A stretch of DNA of 56,574 nucleotides, taken from NCBI GenBank assembly GCA_015064345.1, contig SVSK01000006.1:1-56574 (forward strand), read 5' to 3'. The translations under genes were made by a program, and so were the position numbers. The notes beneath the pieces were generated by a model. That model was not told the origin of the DNA and searched no databases. It saw only the letters and a program-made list of their open reading frames with translations. Numbering within the stretch: the stretch's first letter is position 1; every line of letters begins with the position of its first letter. Positions 35,499 to 44,773 of this stretch are shown here, in pieces. This DNA is from Oscillospiraceae bacterium (GTDB lineage: Bacteria > Bacillota > Clostridia > Oscillospirales > CAG-272).

Positions 35499-35574
35499 TT
35501 TGTCATTCTGAGCAAAGTCGAAGAATCTATTCACAGATCCTTCGATTACGCTTCGCTACACTCAGGATGACAAA
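35499..35574. repeat. REP-like imperfect palindrome
   Basis: Arms beginning TTTGTCATTCTGAG and ending CTCAGGATGACAAA, with inner AGAATCT / AGATCCTTCG pairing. This resembles a dispersed palindromic repeat known from many bacterial genomes (TGTCATTCTGAGC type). Only one copy in the window. Confidence 0.7.
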
Positions 35575-35624
35575 TTATTACTATTCGATAAACATCCGTG
35601 TATAACACAAGGAGTCATTCCGGC

Positions 35625-36476
35625 TTACGCCTTGTGTACAAACAGCACGCCTATGCAGCTTCTGCCGCAGTGTGAGGAGATAGTACAGCCTGCGCGGGTA
35701 ATGTGCACGTTAGCCGTGGGAATGATGCTCTTCACCTGCTCGGCACATTTTGCGAGAAATTCCTCGGGCAGTCCTGCGTGGGTAACGAAAATGCAGCTGT
35801 CCTCAACGTCGCTTCCGTCGCCGAGTCTGTCTGCGATGTACTTGCCTACGTTAATGTCAAATTTTCCGCGATACTTCTTGCCGACCATCATCTTGCCTTC
35901 ATGTACAGCGATGCAGGGCTTGAGCTGGAGAAGATTTGCGCCAAATGCGGCAACAGCGGAACATCTGCCACCCTTGTGGAGAAATTCAAGATTGTCAATG
36001 ATAAAGGAAGCGTCCACTCTGCCTGTCATCGCGCGGCAAGCTTCTGCAATTTCCTTGGCACCTTTGCCTTCTTTTGCCATTTCAGCAGCCGCAACAACGA
36101 GAAGTCCGCCGCCGGTTGAAAGATTGCGTGTGTCAACCACGTAAACTCCCTCGAACTCTTCTGCCGCAAGTCGAGCATTGTTGTTGGTGGAGGACATTTC
36201 GCTGCTGATGGTGAAGAAAACGACCTCGCTTCCGTCTGCTGTGAGCTCTCCGAAGAATGTGAGAAAATCGGAGATATTCGGCGCCGCAGTTTTCGGCAGA
36301 ACACCGTTATCCTCGTAGTACTTGTATATCATATCGGGATCAATATCAACCCCGTCTGTGTAAGCCTTGCCGCCGAGGTTTACTGTAAGAGGAGCAATCT
36401 TCACTCCATAACGCTCTTTAAGCTCAGCATTAAGGTCAGTTGTTGAGTCGCTTGCAATAATTACTTTTTTACACAT
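35625..36476 (-). CDS. DegV family fatty-acid-binding protein
   Basis: 283 residues. N-terminal IIASDSTTDLNAEL and SSEMSSTNNNAR are the two DegV signatures; FLHKGGRCSAVAAFGANLL and GKKYRG follow as in the family. It has two alpha/beta domains that hold a long-chain fatty acid, probably presenting it to a fatty acid kinase (FakA). No fakA is in view. Cytoplasmic, monocistronic. Confidence 0.92.
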   Translation of the reverse strand: MCKKVIIASDSTTDLNAELKERYGVKIAPLTVNLGGKAYTDGVDIDPDMIYKYYEDNGVLPKTAAPNISDFLTFFGELTADGSEVVFFTISSEMSSTNNNARLAAEEFEGVYVVDTRNLSTGGGLLVVAAAEMAKEGKGAKEIAEACRAMTGRVDASFIIDNLEFLHKGGRCSAVAAFGANLLQLKPCIAVHEGKMMVGKKYRGKFDINVGKYIADRLGDGSDVEDSCIFVTHAGLPEEFLAKCAEQVKSIIPTANVHITRAGCTISSHCGRSCIGVLFVHKA

Positions 36477-36611
36477 AACTTGTCTTTCCTTCCGTCAGTT
36501 TACTTTCACTATTTATTAATCATAGCACCCAATTGTAAACTGCATATAAACAAAAGATGGGTTGTAGGTATATTATCGTAAAATTGTTGACTTTTCAATA
36601 ATTATTCAACA

Positions 36612-36652
36612 CAAAAAAACGGTACCGAGCAAAAGCCAAGCACCGTTTGTTT
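36612..36652 (-). terminator. Terminator of the GH2 gene
   Basis: On the minus strand AACGGT pairs with ACCGTT around a longer imperfect stem (TGCTTGG/GCTCGG), then seven T. Confidence 0.72.
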
Positions 36653-36665
36653 TTATGATGTTTTC

Positions 36666-38933
36666 TTATTTCTTCGGTTTTCTGATGCGGTTGAGCTGCT
36701 TGTTCAGCTTGAGAAGCTCTTCCTTGGTGAAGCTGATGTTCATCATGCCCATCATGGATGTGAGACGAAGCACGGTAAAGCCGCCCATCATCTGCATGAG
36801 ACCGCTGTCTCCGCCCTTAAGGTCAACTTCAAATCCGCCGGACTTCTTCTCGCCCTTCTTGCCCTCATCCATCTTCTTTTTCATCTGGAGACCCATCTTA
36901 GCAAACCAAAGCTTGCCGCGGAAGGTCTTCATGATCTCGCCAAGTGTATCGTTAAGGGAGAAGCGTCCCTCGGGTGCGTTGATGTCGAACCAGTTGAGGA
37001 CAGCGCCCTTCTCAACGAGAACGTAGTCCATGTTCATCTCGTCAACCTTCTTGATCTTGCCCTCGTCGGAAAGCTCGCCTGCCTTCGCAACGATTGTGGA
37101 CTCGCCCACGTTCTTTACGTCAAAGTAGAAGAAGTGGTCCTCCGCTGTCTTCTTGCCGATACTTTCACCATTTACGAAGAGCTCAACCTCGGGAAGGTTA
37201 GAGTAAACTGTAACCTTTGTTACGTCTTCAACTCTGTCGATATATCTCTTGCCGCAGAGGTGAACAAAGGGATCTGTCTCGGGAGAAACAAGCCATGCCT
37301 TGTATGCAAAGAATGCGTCCTTCTTGTACTTACGGTCGATGGTTACAAGGCCCTTGTGGTTCTGTCCGTTTTCGCCGCCTTCAGCTCTTGCGTCAGCACC
37401 GAAGTCGAACATGTTCCAAACGTGGGTAGCCCAGATATACTTTCTTGTAAAGAGCTGCTTGATAAGCTCCTCGTGGTAGTATGCCTGATATTCTTCAGTA
37501 TAGTCGCCCTGCTTGGGGGTGCTTGTGTGCCAGTTGAGAGCTTCACAGCCGTACTCGGAGCAGCCAATCGGAATTGTGGGATGTGTCTGGTGGAACTTAT
37601 CGAACCAAGGTCCGTTCATTGTTGTGTCTCCGCCGTACCAGCCGAAGTAGTGGTTGTAGGATACAACGTCGGGAATCTGGAGATAGGGGTCGTCCATCTT
37701 GCACATAGAAACTGCCGCGATGGTTGTAAGACGTGTCTTGTCCATTTCGTGACAGAGATCGTTAAGGATGCGGTGATTTTCGAGAAGATCGTCGTCGCTT
37801 CCGCCAATGGAGATCTCGTTGGAAAGTCCCCATACAACGATGGATGCGTGGTTGTAGTTCTGGGAGATAAGCTCCTTCATCTGGGAGATTGTATTCTCAC
37901 GACCTGTGGGCATGTGCTTGGAAATGTAGGGGATCTCTGCCCATACAACCATACCGCGTTCGTCACAAAGATCATAGAAGAACTGATCGTGCTGATAGTG
38001 AGCAAGACGGATTGTAGTTGCACCAACTTCACAGATAAGATCCATGTCTTCGATGTGATGTTCGGGAAGGAGTGCGTTACCGAATCCCCATCTGTCCTGA
38101 TGACGGGATACGCCGCGGAGAGGATATTCCTCACCGTTGAGGATGAATCCGCGATCAGGGTCGATCCGGAACGTTCTGCAGCCGAAGCGAGTAGAAACTG
38201 TGTCGATAACCTCGCCGCCGTCAATAAGCTCAGCCTTTGCGCTGTAGAGGTAGGGATCACGTCTGCCGTGCCAGAGGTGAACCTCGGGAATCTCGATCAC
38301 AGCCTTGCCGTCCTCGGATTCAGCGGTGAATGTCTTGCAGCCGCAGCGGGATGTGACAGTGAAACGAACTGTCTGGCCGTCCTTCTTGTCGGTAACCCAT
38401 GCTTCAAGCTCAACCTTTGCGTCCTTGCCTTCAACGGTAGGAGTTACCTTGATACCGGGTGCTCCGAAGTAGTCGAGGTCAAAGTGAGATGCGGGAACAG
38501 CAATAAGGTTTACGTTACGGTACATACCGCCGTAGAATGTGAAGTCAGCCATCTGGGGATAAACTGTCTCGTTGATGGTGTTTTCGATTACAACAGCGAT
38601 CTCGTTTTCGTCCTTCAGCGCGCCTGTAATGTTAACTCTCCAAGTGGAGTAGCCGCCGTCGTGGTGAGCAAGCTTTTCGCCGTTGATGTAGAGATCCGCA
38701 GAAGCATTTGTACCGCGGAACTCGATATAGTAAAGCTCGCCCTCGGGAAGCTCCGCCTTGTTCAGATTCTTCTTATAGAGGCAGTGACCGCGGAAGTAGT
38801 CGTTGCCGCCGTCCATACCGTCGATTGCGTTCCATGAGTGAGGTACGTTAACCTGCTCGCCTACAGTTGCAGTGATATCGGCAGTATCCTTCACGAAAAG
38901 CCAATTTTCATTGAGGCTTACGATATTTCTCAT
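36666..38933 (-). CDS. Glycoside hydrolase family 2 (beta-galactosidase/beta-glucuronidase-like)
   Basis: 755 residues. Jelly-roll sugar-binding domain (1-150), Ig-like domain, TIM barrel with acid/base Glu373 in VVWGLSNEIS and nucleophile Glu460 in GCSEYGCE, then a beta domain. The last ~110 residues are basic and Met-rich (MQMMGGFTVLRLTSMMGMM), a tail not part of the standard fold. No signal peptide. Downstream of the GPH transporter and close to mannonate genes, so a beta-glucuronidase role is attractive, but galactosidase is possible. Confidence 0.9.
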   Translation of the reverse strand: MRNIVSLNENWLFVKDTADITATVGEQVNVPHSWNAIDGMDGGNDYFRGHCLYKKNLNKAELPEGELYYIEFRGTNASADLYINGEKLAHHDGGYSTWRVNITGALKDENEIAVVIENTINETVYPQMADFTFYGGMYRNVNLIAVPASHFDLDYFGAPGIKVTPTVEGKDAKVELEAWVTDKKDGQTVRFTVTSRCGCKTFTAESEDGKAVIEIPEVHLWHGRRDPYLYSAKAELIDGGEVIDTVSTRFGCRTFRIDPDRGFILNGEEYPLRGVSRHQDRWGFGNALLPEHHIEDMDLICEVGATTIRLAHYQHDQFFYDLCDERGMVVWAEIPYISKHMPTGRENTISQMKELISQNYNHASIVVWGLSNEISIGGSDDDLLENHRILNDLCHEMDKTRLTTIAAVSMCKMDDPYLQIPDVVSYNHYFGWYGGDTTMNGPWFDKFHQTHPTIPIGCSEYGCEALNWHTSTPKQGDYTEEYQAYYHEELIKQLFTRKYIWATHVWNMFDFGADARAEGGENGQNHKGLVTIDRKYKKDAFFAYKAWLVSPETDPFVHLCGKRYIDRVEDVTKVTVYSNLPEVELFVNGESIGKKTAEDHFFYFDVKNVGESTIVAKAGELSDEGKIKKVDEMNMDYVLVEKGAVLNWFDINAPEGRFSLNDTLGEIMKTFRGKLWFAKMGLQMKKKMDEGKKGEKKSGGFEVDLKGGDSGLMQMMGGFTVLRLTSMMGMMNISFTKEELLKLNKQLNRIRKPKK

Positions 38934-38963
38934 TTGTTTTCTCCTGTATTATTATGGAATTAT

Positions 38964-38991
38964 GCCCGACAATACGTTAATACTGTCGGGC
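38964..38991 (-). promoter_or_regulatory. Intercistronic hairpin between GPH transporter and GH2 genes
   Basis: GCCCGACA at one end pairs perfectly with TGTCGGGC at the other. No T run follows on the minus strand, so it more likely stabilises the upstream mRNA or partly attenuates than terminates. Confidence 0.5.
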
Positions 38992-39016
38992 TGTTGTTTT
39001 GTCAAATAAGCGTAAA

Positions 39017-40507
39017 TTATGCGAGGTTGTCGTTGTCTTCAGCAGTTGTATATGTAAGAACGTCATCTGCTTCAACATCACGGCCGAGGTCAGCGTTCAT
39101 CTTAGCAAGAGTCTTCTTGTCAAGGTTGTAAATAAGACCGAGACCGATGAACTGCATCACTGCAGAAGCGAGGAAGAGGATAGCAACGAGTGTACGAAGC
39201 TCGATTGCAAATTCCCAAGAAAGCTTTGTAACGTCAATAAATGCAGCGCCTGTTTCAGGGTCAACAGCGTTGTTAACGTAGCCCATGCCCTGCATAATGA
39301 TAAGAGCAACTGCGGGACCTACGCCCTGAGCCAGCTTACGGAAGAAGGAGTGAAGTGAATATACAACGCCTTCTTCTCTCTTGCCTGTCTTCCATTCGTT
39401 GTAGTCGATAGCGTCACCCATCATAGCCCAAGATACTGTGGAGTAGATACCAAGGCCAAGGCTGTATACGAGCTGGCAAAGAACGTAGAGAAGCAGGTCA
39501 AGACCGATGTTGTTAGGTGTAATAACAAAGAGGCCGAGACCGCCGATGATGGATGCGATAGAACCAACAACAGCGAGTTCCTTCTTACCGTACTTTGTAA
39601 CCATCTTACGAGCAAGAGGTGTGAAAACAAGGATCGGGATCATAGCGAAGAGCTGAACGATACCGGAGATCTCAGTGTTCTTGAAGTAGATCTGGAATGT
39701 TACGGATACTGCTGTAGCAGCGCCCTGCATACCGATGAACATACCCATAGCAGCGAGAGTAGCACCTACTGCGGGACGGTTCTTTACGAAGTTTCCGAGA
39801 GCCTTCCAAACGTTGAACTTAGGCTGATCTTCGTTAACCTTTGTTTCAACATCAACTCTGATCTCAGTGTTCTTGATCATGAACTGGAAGCAAATGAATC
39901 CGAGAACGCCCATTACGAGAGCTGCAACAAATACCATGTTGCCGTTAAGGGATTCGTCTTCGTTGTAAATAAGGAAAGGAAGGATAACCATGGGAAGCAT
40001 ATTACCAACCATGGATCCGATAGAACGCCATGCGGAAAGAGAAGCTCTGTCAGCAGGATCATTGGAAATCAAAGAGAGGAGAGAGCCGTAAGGAACGTTT
40101 GCGATTGTGTAGAATGCGTCCCAAACAACGTAACCTGCGATGAAGATGATAAACTTAGCCCAAACAGGAGCAGCGGGGAAAGGCAGGAAGCAGCACGCGC
40201 CACCTACGATAAGACCGATAGAACCAACAAAAATATACTGAAGGAACTTGTTTCTCTTGTACTTGCGACGGTCAGCGTCGATCATAGAACCGATAAGGGG
40301 GTCATTGATAGCGTCCCATACCTGAACGATAATGAGAAGCAGTGAATACCACGCGCTCATACCCATTACCTGAGTCCAGAAGAGCGCCATTGTTCCCTTG
40401 AGAGCAAAGCTCATGTTGCAGCCAAGGTCGCCTGCCGCGTAAGCGATACTGTCGCGTATGCCGAACTTGCGCTTGCCATTTGCATCGAGTTTGATTTCTT
40501 TTGCCAT
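39017..40507 (-). CDS. GPH family glycoside/pentoside/hexuronide:cation symporter
   Basis: 496 residues, twelve membrane helices. Family marks are GDLGCNMSFAL at the first helix, WDAINDPLIGSMID, ANVPYGSLLSLIS, and GDAIDYNEWKTGKREEG before the last helices. Imports a glycoside together with Na+ or H+. The GH2 gene follows 83 bp downstream, so the imported glycoside is probably its substrate. Divergent from the AraC-uxuA operon. Confidence 0.93.
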   Translation of the reverse strand: MAKEIKLDANGKRKFGIRDSIAYAAGDLGCNMSFALKGTMALFWTQVMGMSAWYSLLLIIVQVWDAINDPLIGSMIDADRRKYKRNKFLQYIFVGSIGLIVGGACCFLPFPAAPVWAKFIIFIAGYVVWDAFYTIANVPYGSLLSLISNDPADRASLSAWRSIGSMVGNMLPMVILPFLIYNEDESLNGNMVFVAALVMGVLGFICFQFMIKNTEIRVDVETKVNEDQPKFNVWKALGNFVKNRPAVGATLAAMGMFIGMQGAATAVSVTFQIYFKNTEISGIVQLFAMIPILVFTPLARKMVTKYGKKELAVVGSIASIIGGLGLFVITPNNIGLDLLLYVLCQLVYSLGLGIYSTVSWAMMGDAIDYNEWKTGKREEGVVYSLHSFFRKLAQGVGPAVALIIMQGMGYVNNAVDPETGAAFIDVTKLSWEFAIELRTLVAILFLASAVMQFIGLGLIYNLDKKTLAKMNADLGRDVEADDVLTYTTAEDNDNLA

Positions 40508-40551
40508 GATGCGATTTACCTCTTTTCTTGAAATTTATGTAAAATTAATAA

Positions 40552-40571
40552 AATTACCGCGCCGGGTAATT
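40552..40571. promoter_or_regulatory. 20-bp operator-like palindrome upstream of the GPH gene
   Basis: AATTACC and GGTAATT are exact inverted repeats with a 6-bp GC core (GCGCCG). Symmetric sites of this kind are usual for LacI/GntR-type repressors. It lies in the 325-bp region between the divergent GPH and AraC genes, the rest of which holds the AraC promoter and no gene. Confidence 0.45.
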
Positions 40572-40685
40572 AAAAGACAGTAATAATGACAAATCTTTAG
40601 TTTAAGTATAAAGTATTTTGTATTTTTTCGTGAGGAATATTTTTTGATGTTTTTGTATATTTTTAAGAAGACTGCTCAAACACCG

Positions 40686-40714
40686 TTGAATTATCCACAA
40701 AAATGTATTATAAT
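40686..40714 (+). promoter_or_regulatory. Sigma-A promoter of the AraC-uxuA operon
   Basis: TTGAAT at 40686-40691, 17-bp spacer, TATAAT at 40709-40714. Confidence 0.75.
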
Positions 40715-40832
40715 ATATGCAAATGACCGCGATAAAGCAAAGTTTTTTGTGATTGATGACAAAAAATACTACTGTTTCGGTCTTTGTGTTAATGATTTGT
40801 CGCAATTTTATTAACTGATGGAGGTAAAAAGA

Positions 40833-42071
40833 GTGACATACGCCTCGGAAATGAAGTTCATGCAAAGTGTCTTCGAAAAATCCCGTCTGCAGACCCGCGT
40901 TCTCGATATCGACGTTGACACCGAATTGAATGTCTCCGAAGATATTAATGACATATTGGTGGAGCGCGATATCTATTTCGTTAAGAATAACAGCCCCCGC
41001 CCTGAACCGAATGTGGTTTACAAGCTGACGGACCAATACTCCCGTACATTCGTCTTCTTCCAGTTACCCCAAACCGACGGTCGAATGGTCATGCTCATCG
41101 GTCCATTTTATCATGTAGAGATGACCCAAAAGAAAATATCCGTACTGGCGGAAAAAGCCGCACCGGGCCCCGGATTCAAGAGCATAATGGACAAGTATTT
41201 CATGAGCATACCGTACATTCCGAAGGAAAGTCATATTTTTGTGATGCTCGATACATTCTTCGAGCTCATCTGGGGTGGAATTGACGCCTTCACAACCATC
41301 GATCTGAACGTTGACAGACCGGGTGGGTCGTTCATGCAGTTCAGAAGAGAGCCCACCGATCCCGAGAAAACCGCTTGGAACATGCAGATCATGGAGCAGA
41401 GGTACTCTTACGAAAACGAGCTGATGAACGCAGTTGCTCACGGACAGATACACAAATCGGAATTGCTGCTGTCTGCGTTTTCTACCATCGCTTTTGAGGA
41501 AAGATCCTCAAATCCCGTTCAGAACACAAAAAACTACTGTATAATAATGAACACGCTTCTTCGCAAGGCGGCTGAAAACGGCGGTGTGCATCCCGTATAT
41601 CTGGATTCCCAGTCATCGTTGTTTGCTCATAAGATCGAAAAGCTCATGTCTACCGCGGAAGCTTCTTCTCTCATGACGGATATGTTCCGTTCCTACTGCA
41701 GACTCGTTCGCAAGCATTCAATGAAGCACTACTCTCCCCCGATCCAGAAAGTGGTTGCCGCCATTGACTTCGATCTGACTGCGAATCTTACCCTCAGCTC
41801 CCTTGCCGCAATGCAAAACATCAGCCCCAGCTATCTTTCCGCCTTGTTCAAGCAGGAGGTTGGCAAGACTCTTACTGACTACGTAAACAGCAAGAGGATA
41901 GAGCGTGCCATGCAGCTGCTTGAGACAACTCGACTGCAGGTTCAGACCGTTGCACAGAATTGCGGAATACTTGACGTTCACTATTTCTCAAAAATCTTCA
42001 AGAAAACAACTGGTATGACCCCGAAAGAATACCGAGCTTCGGTCACAGGCGACTTGGGCTCAAAAAAATAA
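40833..42071 (+). CDS. AraC family transcriptional regulator
   Basis: 412 residues. The ATG at 40818 overlaps the GGAGG that serves as RBS, so GTG at 40833 is the better start. N-terminal ~290 residues form a sensor with no known name. The C-terminal ~100 residues carry two HTH motifs (LTLSSLAAMQNISPSYLSALF and VQTVAQNCGILDVHYFSKIFK, ending TGMTPKEYR). It heads an operon with uxuA and an SDR, so it probably responds to a hexuronate or glycoside and controls this operon and perhaps the divergent GPH-GH2 genes. Confidence 0.9.
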   Translation: MTYASEMKFMQSVFEKSRLQTRVLDIDVDTELNVSEDINDILVERDIYFVKNNSPRPEPNVVYKLTDQYSRTFVFFQLPQTDGRMVMLIGPFYHVEMTQKKISVLAEKAAPGPGFKSIMDKYFMSIPYIPKESHIFVMLDTFFELIWGGIDAFTTIDLNVDRPGGSFMQFRREPTDPEKTAWNMQIMEQRYSYENELMNAVAHGQIHKSELLLSAFSTIAFEERSSNPVQNTKNYCIIMNTLLRKAAENGGVHPVYLDSQSSLFAHKIEKLMSTAEASSLMTDMFRSYCRLVRKHSMKHYSPPIQKVVAAIDFDLTANLTLSSLAAMQNISPSYLSALFKQEVGKTLTDYVNSKRIERAMQLLETTRLQVQTVAQNCGILDVHYFSKIFKKTTGMTPKEYRASVTGDLGSKK

Positions 42072-42089
42072 TTGTCGGAGGACAAAAAT

Positions 42090-43145
42090 ATGAGTATCAA
42101 ACTTTCTTTCCGTTGGTACGGTGAGAGCGATCCCGTATCCCTCGAATATATTTCCCAGATTCCCGGAATGAGATCTGTGGTTTCTGCAGTTTATGACGTT
42201 AAGCCCGGTGAGGTATGGCCCGAGGAAAGCCTTGCAAAGATGAAAGAGCAGTGTGAAAAGCACGGTCTTCTCTTCGATATCGTTGAATCCATCCCCGTGC
42301 ATGAGGACATCAAGCTGGGCAGAAACAACGTTGACGAGCTTCTTGAGGTTTACTGCGAAAACGTAAGAAGATGTGCAAAATACGGTGTAAAGTGCGTAAC
42401 ATACAACTTCATGCCTGTATTCGACTGGACTCGCACTCAGCTTGACAAGAAGGCGCCCGACGGATCTACCAGCCTTGTAATGTACTGGGATCAGATGCGC
42501 GGCCTTGATCCTCTGAAGGATGATATCCACCTGCCCGGTTGGGACTCCAGCTACACACAGGAAGAAGTTCGCGAGCTTATCACCGCTTACGGCGAGCTTG
42601 GCGAAGAAGGACTTTGGGCAAATCTCGAAAAGTTCCTGAAAAAGGTCATCCCCGTTGCAGAAGAATGTGGCGTAAGAATGGCTATCCATCCCGATGACCC
42701 GCCGTACCCCATCTTCGGTCTGCCCCGCATTATTACCTGCGAAGCAAACCTCGACCGTTTCTTAAAGCTTTACGACAGCCCCGCAAACAGCCTCTGCCTC
42801 TGCACAGGTAGCCTTGGTTGTGCGGCAAGCAACGATATCCCCGCAATGGTACGTAAGTATGCCGAGTGGGATCGCATCGCATTCATGCACATCCGTAACG
42901 TAAAGATCATGGAAGACGGCTCATTTGAAGAAAGAGCTCATCTCTCATCCTGCGGTTCACTTGACGTTTACGACATCGTTAAGGCGCTGGTTGACAACGG
43001 ATTCGACGGCTACGTTCGTCCTGACCACGGCAGAATGATCTGGGGTGAAACAGGCAAGCCCGGTTACGGTCTCTTCGACAGAGCGCTGGGTGCAACATAC
43101 ATCAACGGTATGTTCGAGGCTTGCGAAAAGGCAGCAAAAAAATAA
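42090..43145 (+). CDS. uxuA: Mannonate dehydratase
   Basis: 351 residues from the ATG at 42090 (GGAGG upstream). Dehydrates D-mannonate to 2-keto-3-deoxygluconate. Motifs: FRWYGESDPVSLEYI, CVTYNFMPVFDWTRT, MAIHPDDPPYPIFGLPRI and YVRPDHGRMIWGE, with the metal His and Cys in LCLCTGSLGC. Lies 18 bp after the regulator gene. Confidence 0.95.
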   Translation: MSIKLSFRWYGESDPVSLEYISQIPGMRSVVSAVYDVKPGEVWPEESLAKMKEQCEKHGLLFDIVESIPVHEDIKLGRNNVDELLEVYCENVRRCAKYGVKCVTYNFMPVFDWTRTQLDKKAPDGSTSLVMYWDQMRGLDPLKDDIHLPGWDSSYTQEEVRELITAYGELGEEGLWANLEKFLKKVIPVAEECGVRMAIHPDDPPYPIFGLPRIITCEANLDRFLKLYDSPANSLCLCTGSLGCAASNDIPAMVRKYAEWDRIAFMHIRNVKIMEDGSFEERAHLSSCGSLDVYDIVKALVDNGFDGYVRPDHGRMIWGETGKPGYGLFDRALGATYINGMFEACEKAAKK

Positions 43146-43162
43146 GATTAGGAGATAAAACA

Positions 43163-44014
43163 ATGAACAAGAATGTTTTGAATACAGATCTCACAGGCAA
43201 GGTAGCAGTTGTAACAGGTGCGGGCGGTGTGCTCTGCTCCCAGTTTGCCGCAACTCTTGCAAGAGCAGGCGCAAAGGTAGCTCTTCTGGACCTCAACTTC
43301 GACGCAGCGAAAGCATATGCAGACGAAATCGTAGCTGAAGGCGGCATCGCAAAGGCTTACTCCTGCAACGTGCTTGACAAGGACATCTGCTACAGCGTAG
43401 CTGATCAGGTTCTTGCCGATCTCGGTCCTTGCGATATCCTCGTAAACGGTGCCGGCGGAAACAATCCCAAGGCAACAACCGACAAGGAATACTTTGAGCT
43501 TGGCGACATCGACGCTGACACAAAGTCCTTCTTCGATCTTGACGCGTCCGGCGTTGGCTTCGTGTTCAATCTCAACTTCCTCGGCACACTCATCCCCACA
43601 CAGGCATTTGCCCGTCAGATGGTTGGCCGTGAGGGTTGCAACATCATCAACATTTCCTCAATGAACGCGTATACACCTCTTACAAAGATCCCCGCTTACT
43701 CCGGTGCGAAGGCTGCTATCTCCAACTTCACACAGTGGCTGGCAGTTCACTTCTCCAAGGTGGGCATCAGAGTTAACGCAATCGCCCCCGGCTTCTTCTC
43801 CACAAAGCAGAACGCAAAGCTGCTCTGGAACGATGACGGTACACCCACAGCCCGCACTGGCAAGATCCTCGCCGCAACTCCCATGGGACGCTTCGGTGAA
43901 TCAAACGAGCTTGAGGGCGGTCTTCTCTTCCTCCTCAACAACGAGGCGGCAAGCTTCATCACAGGCGTGGTACTCCCCATCGACGGCGGTTTCTCCGCTT
44001 ACTCCGGTGTGTAA
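43163..44014 (+). CDS. SDR family mannonate/fructuronate oxidoreductase
   Basis: 283 residues from the ATG at 43163 (AGGAGAT upstream). TGAGGVLCSQ binds the cofactor, NGAGGNNP follows, Ser in INISSMNA and YSGAKAA (Tyr-x3-Lys) are catalytic. It resembles the SDR that reduces fructuronate to mannonate beside uxuA in Firmicutes. The context of uxuA 17 bp upstream supports this. Last gene of the operon. Confidence 0.88.
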   Translation: MNKNVLNTDLTGKVAVVTGAGGVLCSQFAATLARAGAKVALLDLNFDAAKAYADEIVAEGGIAKAYSCNVLDKDICYSVADQVLADLGPCDILVNGAGGNNPKATTDKEYFELGDIDADTKSFFDLDASGVGFVFNLNFLGTLIPTQAFARQMVGREGCNIINISSMNAYTPLTKIPAYSGAKAAISNFTQWLAVHFSKVGIRVNAIAPGFFSTKQNAKLLWNDDGTPTARTGKILAATPMGRFGESNELEGGLLFLLNNEAASFITGVVLPIDGGFSAYSGV

Positions 44015-44028
44015 ACCAAATCATACAA

Positions 44029-44072
44029 AACAAAAAACCTCGGATCGCTCCGGGGTTTTGTTTTTTATTCGG
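44029..44072. repeat. 44-bp direct repeat (left copy), terminator
   Basis: Identical to 44828-44871. Contains a stem CCTCGG/CCGGGG (one G-U pair) flanked by A and T runs, so it works as terminator for the mannonate operon. The last Glu codon and the stop of the antitoxin gene lie within it. Confidence 0.88.
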
Positions 44073-44376
44073 ATACTATTCCCGATCTTCTTGGAAAGCT
44101 TGGATCGTTTTTTGTCAGCGTAAGAAGTCTGCAGGCCGCTCCCTCAGGGTGATTTCTTCCTGACTCCCACGCCTCAACTGTTTTGGGTGACACCCCCATA
44201 TATTTCGCAAACATAACCTGCGTCAGTCCGGTATTCCCTCTGATCACCTTGATCTCACTTGCGGAAAAATATTCTACAGGAGCAACAGACAATACTGTCT
44301 TTTTTGCCTTAAGATTCCCTTTTTCATACTCTATCGCCTGCTCAAGCCCTGTTTTTATTTCATCAAATATTCCCAT
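44065..44376 (-). CDS. HigA-type antitoxin (XRE HTH)
   Basis: 103 residues from the ATG at 44376; a GTG two codons earlier is too near the AAGGAG. The middle holds an XRE helix-turn-helix (GLTQVMFAKYMGVSPKTVEAWE). This matches antitoxins of the HigA/NadS group, which bind the toxin and the operon's own promoter. It follows the toxin gene by 15 bp, the toxin-first order usual for higBA. Its last codon and stop derive from the flanking repeat. Confidence 0.88.
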   Translation of the reverse strand: MGIFDEIKTGLEQAIEYEKGNLKAKKTVLSVAPVEYFSASEIKVIRGNTGLTQVMFAKYMGVSPKTVEAWESGRNHPEGAACRLLTLTKNDPSFPRRSGIVSE

Positions 44377-44391
44377 GTTCACCGTCTCCTT

Positions 44392-44739
44392 TTAGGTATT
44401 ATTATCTTCAAGCTGCTTTTGAAGTATACCGATCAACTGTTTTAGCTCATTCCTTTCAGATTGGGTCAGATTGTCCTTTTCATTCTTAGGATATGCAGTT
44501 ATGAGAAATATCTTCTCATATATTTCAAAATCAACGTATATGACACGAATACTTCCGCTCTTTCCGCGATGCTCATAAGCGAATCTCATCTTTCGAATAC
44601 CCCCGGTACCCTGCATTACGTCTCCCACTTTCGGGTCAGCAAGTATTTCCTCTTGAAGTCTTCGCAGATCGCTGTCGTCAAGCCCTAATGATTTCCATTT
44701 TGCTCTGAATAATGGAAGCTCAATAAATGAACGTGTCAT
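44392..44739 (-). CDS. RelE/HigB-type toxin
   Basis: 115 residues from the ATG at 44739 (AGAGGA upstream); an upstream ATG at 44769 would add 10 residues. Family pattern: LRRLQEEILADPKVGDVMQG, GGIRKMRFAYE, GKSGSIRVIYVDF and IFLITAYPKNEKDNL. Such toxins cut mRNA at the ribosome. First gene of the toxin-antitoxin operon. Confidence 0.9.
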   Translation of the reverse strand: MTRSFIELPLFRAKWKSLGLDDSDLRRLQEEILADPKVGDVMQGTGGIRKMRFAYEHRGKSGSIRVIYVDFEIYEKIFLITAYPKNEKDNLTQSERNELKQLIGILQKQLEDNNT

Positions 44740-44773
44740 GTCTTTCCTCTTGCCAAGTAATATTTTCATTTCA

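Noticed and set aside
35499..35574. Palindrome considered as a transcription terminator or small RNA
   Set aside because: Long imperfect arms with no T run and the typical TGTCATTCTGAG ends fit a dispersed palindromic repeat better.
37134..38837. 567-codon frame on the plus strand opposite the GH2 gene
   Set aside because: It mirrors a well-supported gene, is Cys/Val-rich without motifs, and has no RBS; a codon-bias shadow.
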